Source: Clostridium akagii DSM 12554 (lineage in GTDB: Bacteria; Bacillota; Clostridia; Clostridiales; Clostridiaceae). Taken from it: a DNA stretch of 64,000 nucleotides. Position 1 is the first letter of the stretch. Every line of letters begins with the position of its first letter. The position numbers and the translations under genes are program-made. The notes beneath the pieces were generated by a model. That model did no database searches. It was not told the origin of the DNA and worked only from the letters and a program-made list of their open reading frames with translations. Of this stretch, positions 62,944 through 64,000 are shown in pieces. Where the stretch lies: contig NZ_KK366007.1 in NCBI RefSeq assembly GCF_000686725.1, positions 298,687 to 362,686 of the forward strand, written 5' to 3'.

Positions 62944-63900
62944 ATGACATTTAAGGTAATGGGCGTTACAGCAGGAAGAAAAGATTCTAATTCTGAGATT
63001 TTATTAAAAGAGGCACTTTTAGCCTGTGAAAAGCAAGGTGCAGAAATTATAATGATTAATCTAAGAGATTATAATATTATGGATTGCATAGGGTGTACTG
63101 CATGTACAGAAGGTATGACTGAAGGAAAATATGTTGGGTGCACACTAGATAAAAGAGATGACAAAAAAGCTATTATGGATGTTATGTTAAATCAAGATGC
63201 GGTTATTATGGCAGCACCTACCTATGATTTAATGCCAACTGCAACGTTTTTAAAATTTATGCACAGAAATTTAAGTTATGAATCTTCATTTTTAGAAGCA
63301 ATTCATGCTATTGAACATAGGGACAGAGTTGGCGCTTTAATTGCAGTGGGAGGTTCAACACGTTCATGGCAGTCTATGTCTTTGGAAGCTATGCAAGCAA
63401 CATGTTTTACAAATGATTTTAAAATTGTGGATATGTATTTAGCTACTCGTGTACCAGCACCAAAACAATGTTTACTTCACGATGATATGATTAAACGTGC
63501 TGAAAAAATTGGTAATAATGTTATGAAATCACTAAATACACCAGTAGAAAAAAGAGGCTGGTTAGGTGACGAAGATATGGGATGGTGTCCAAACTGTCAC
63601 TCCAATGCTCTTATTTTAGGAGAACCACAATGGGATGGAATAAGTTTTCCAATTGAATGCCAAGTTTGTGGTGCTGGTGGAGATTTAGAAAAAACAGAAA
63701 AAGGGAAATGGAAATTTGTAATTGCTGAAAATGGATTATGTCGAGATCGTACCGATATTAAAGGTAGAACTCATCATGTGGAAGAGATTACACATACTCA
63801 AGGCGGGTTTTATACAGCTGAGAATTTAGCAATTGTTAAAGAAAAATTTCCTAAGTACAAAAACATAAAATTTCCGAAAATAGAAATTATCAAAAAATAG
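62944..63900 (+). CDS. flavodoxin-family NAD(P)H reductase with C-terminal zinc ribbon
   Basis: 318 residues. The first 190 resemble NADPH-dependent FMN reductases (VMGVTAGRKDSNSEILLKEA, then DCIGCTACTEG, and a flavin loop AAPTYDLMPTATF). The C-terminal part has paired cysteines (WCPNCHSNALILG, ECQVCGAGGDLE), like a zinc ribbon or rubredoxin-type metal site. The combination suggests an electron-transfer enzyme. AAAGGAGAT precedes the ATG. Substrate unknown. Confidence 0.82.
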   Translation: MTFKVMGVTAGRKDSNSEILLKEALLACEKQGAEIIMINLRDYNIMDCIGCTACTEGMTEGKYVGCTLDKRDDKKAIMDVMLNQDAVIMAAPTYDLMPTATFLKFMHRNLSYESSFLEAIHAIEHRDRVGALIAVGGSTRSWQSMSLEAMQATCFTNDFKIVDMYLATRVPAPKQCLLHDDMIKRAEKIGNNVMKSLNTPVEKRGWLGDEDMGWCPNCHSNALILGEPQWDGISFPIECQVCGAGGDLEKTEKGKWKFVIAENGLCRDRTDIKGRTHHVEEITHTQGGFYTAENLAIVKEKFPKYKNIKFPKIEIIKK

Positions 63901-63909
63901 AATTGTAAG

Positions 63910-63943
63910 AAAGCTTTAATCATATAATGGTTGAAGCTTTTTA
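63910..63943 (+). terminator. terminator after the flavodoxin-family gene
   Basis: AAAGCTT (63910-63916) pairs with AAGCTTT (63934-63940), followed by TT. Confidence 0.65.
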
Positions 63944-63962
63944 AATTAGGTATAAATAATCA

Positions 63963-63991
63963 TTGACAAGCACAATAAAAAAAGTTATGAT
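63963..63991 (+). promoter_or_regulatory. promoter at the right edge
   Basis: TTGACA (63963-63968) and TATGAT (63986-63991) with a 17-bp spacer. The gene it serves lies outside the window. Confidence 0.7.
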
Positions 63992-64000
63992 AAATGTATA

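Noticed and set aside
1-64000. CRISPR arrays, intact tRNA or rRNA genes, complete prophage or insertion sequences
   Set aside because: I saw no regularly spaced repeats, no intact cloverleaf and no full transposase or phage genes. Only the IS256 and tRNA relics near 8 kb remain.

Overview
The window is AT-rich, with Gram-positive ribosome-binding sites (AGGAGG), many TTG starts, intrinsic terminators, a T-box leader and Clostridium-type gene families (CD3324-like protein, ACR3/ArsDA, clostridial ABC-F). It fits a chromosomal segment of a low-GC Clostridium. The species cannot be named from sequence alone. There is no rRNA, intact tRNA, CRISPR array or complete insertion sequence.

Layout. 0.3-8.3 kb: a VanRS-like two-component system with a third anchored beta-propeller protein, an L,D-transpeptidase, an alanine-racemase-like protein and a secreted protein. 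Three promoters here carry the same paired operator at identical spacing, so this looks like one cell-wall regulon. A decayed tRNA-Met-like sequence and a broken polysaccharide deacetylase follow. 8.4-11.6 kb: an IS256 remnant, an ABC-F ATPase behind a leader-peptide attenuator, a BlaR1/M56 remnant and a lipoprotein. 11.7-13 kb: MarR regulator and FrnE/DsbA-like protein sharing an operator. 13-14.4 kb: a T-box leader (probable Ile specifier) before a glycerol-dehydrogenase-family enzyme. 14.7-22 kb: Lrp regulator and a D-amino-acid/5-oxoproline operon (D-amino acid transaminase, two cyclase-type proteins, PxpA, alanine racemase with a poly-A frameshift, PxpB, PxpC). 22.1-26.1 kb: an FAD dehydrogenase followed by an 863-residue fusion of a PfkB-like domain, an AAA+ ATPase and a RyR domain. 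This pair is the most unusual locus here.

26.3-31.6 kb: an arsRDA-acr3 operon ending in a CoA-disulfide-reductase/rhodanese fusion. 31.6-33.4 kb: an EAL-CBS-GGDEF protein with no ordinary start codon. 33.6-35.9 kb: DeoR regulator, Gfo/Idh oxidoreductase and an rpiA remnant. 35.9-39.1 kb: an operon with the order of Bacillus sigY-yxlCDEFG. 39.1-41.8 kb: MocR regulator divergent from a YciI-like protein and a GNAT enzyme. 41.9-47.6 kb: methyltransferase, Vat-like acetyltransferase, MATE exporter, cold-shock protein, DEAD-box helicase and aldo/keto reductase.

47.8-51.7 kb: a heterodimeric BmrCD-type ABC exporter preceded by a bmrB-like leader peptide and tandem terminators. 51.7-58.4 kb: an LnrJKLMN-type module (histidine kinase, NarL-type regulator, ABC ATPase, two permeases) interrupted by a metallo-beta-lactamase-fold gene that sits between two copies of a promoter-like 70-bp block. 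58.5-64 kb: a CD3324-like protein, methyltransferase, zinc-ribbon/S4 protein, secreted beta-helix (pectate-lyase-like) protein with a cre site, PucR regulator and a flavodoxin-family reductase. Overall the window is rich in antibiotic, envelope-stress and metalloid defence, much of it controlled by RNA attenuation or local regulators.
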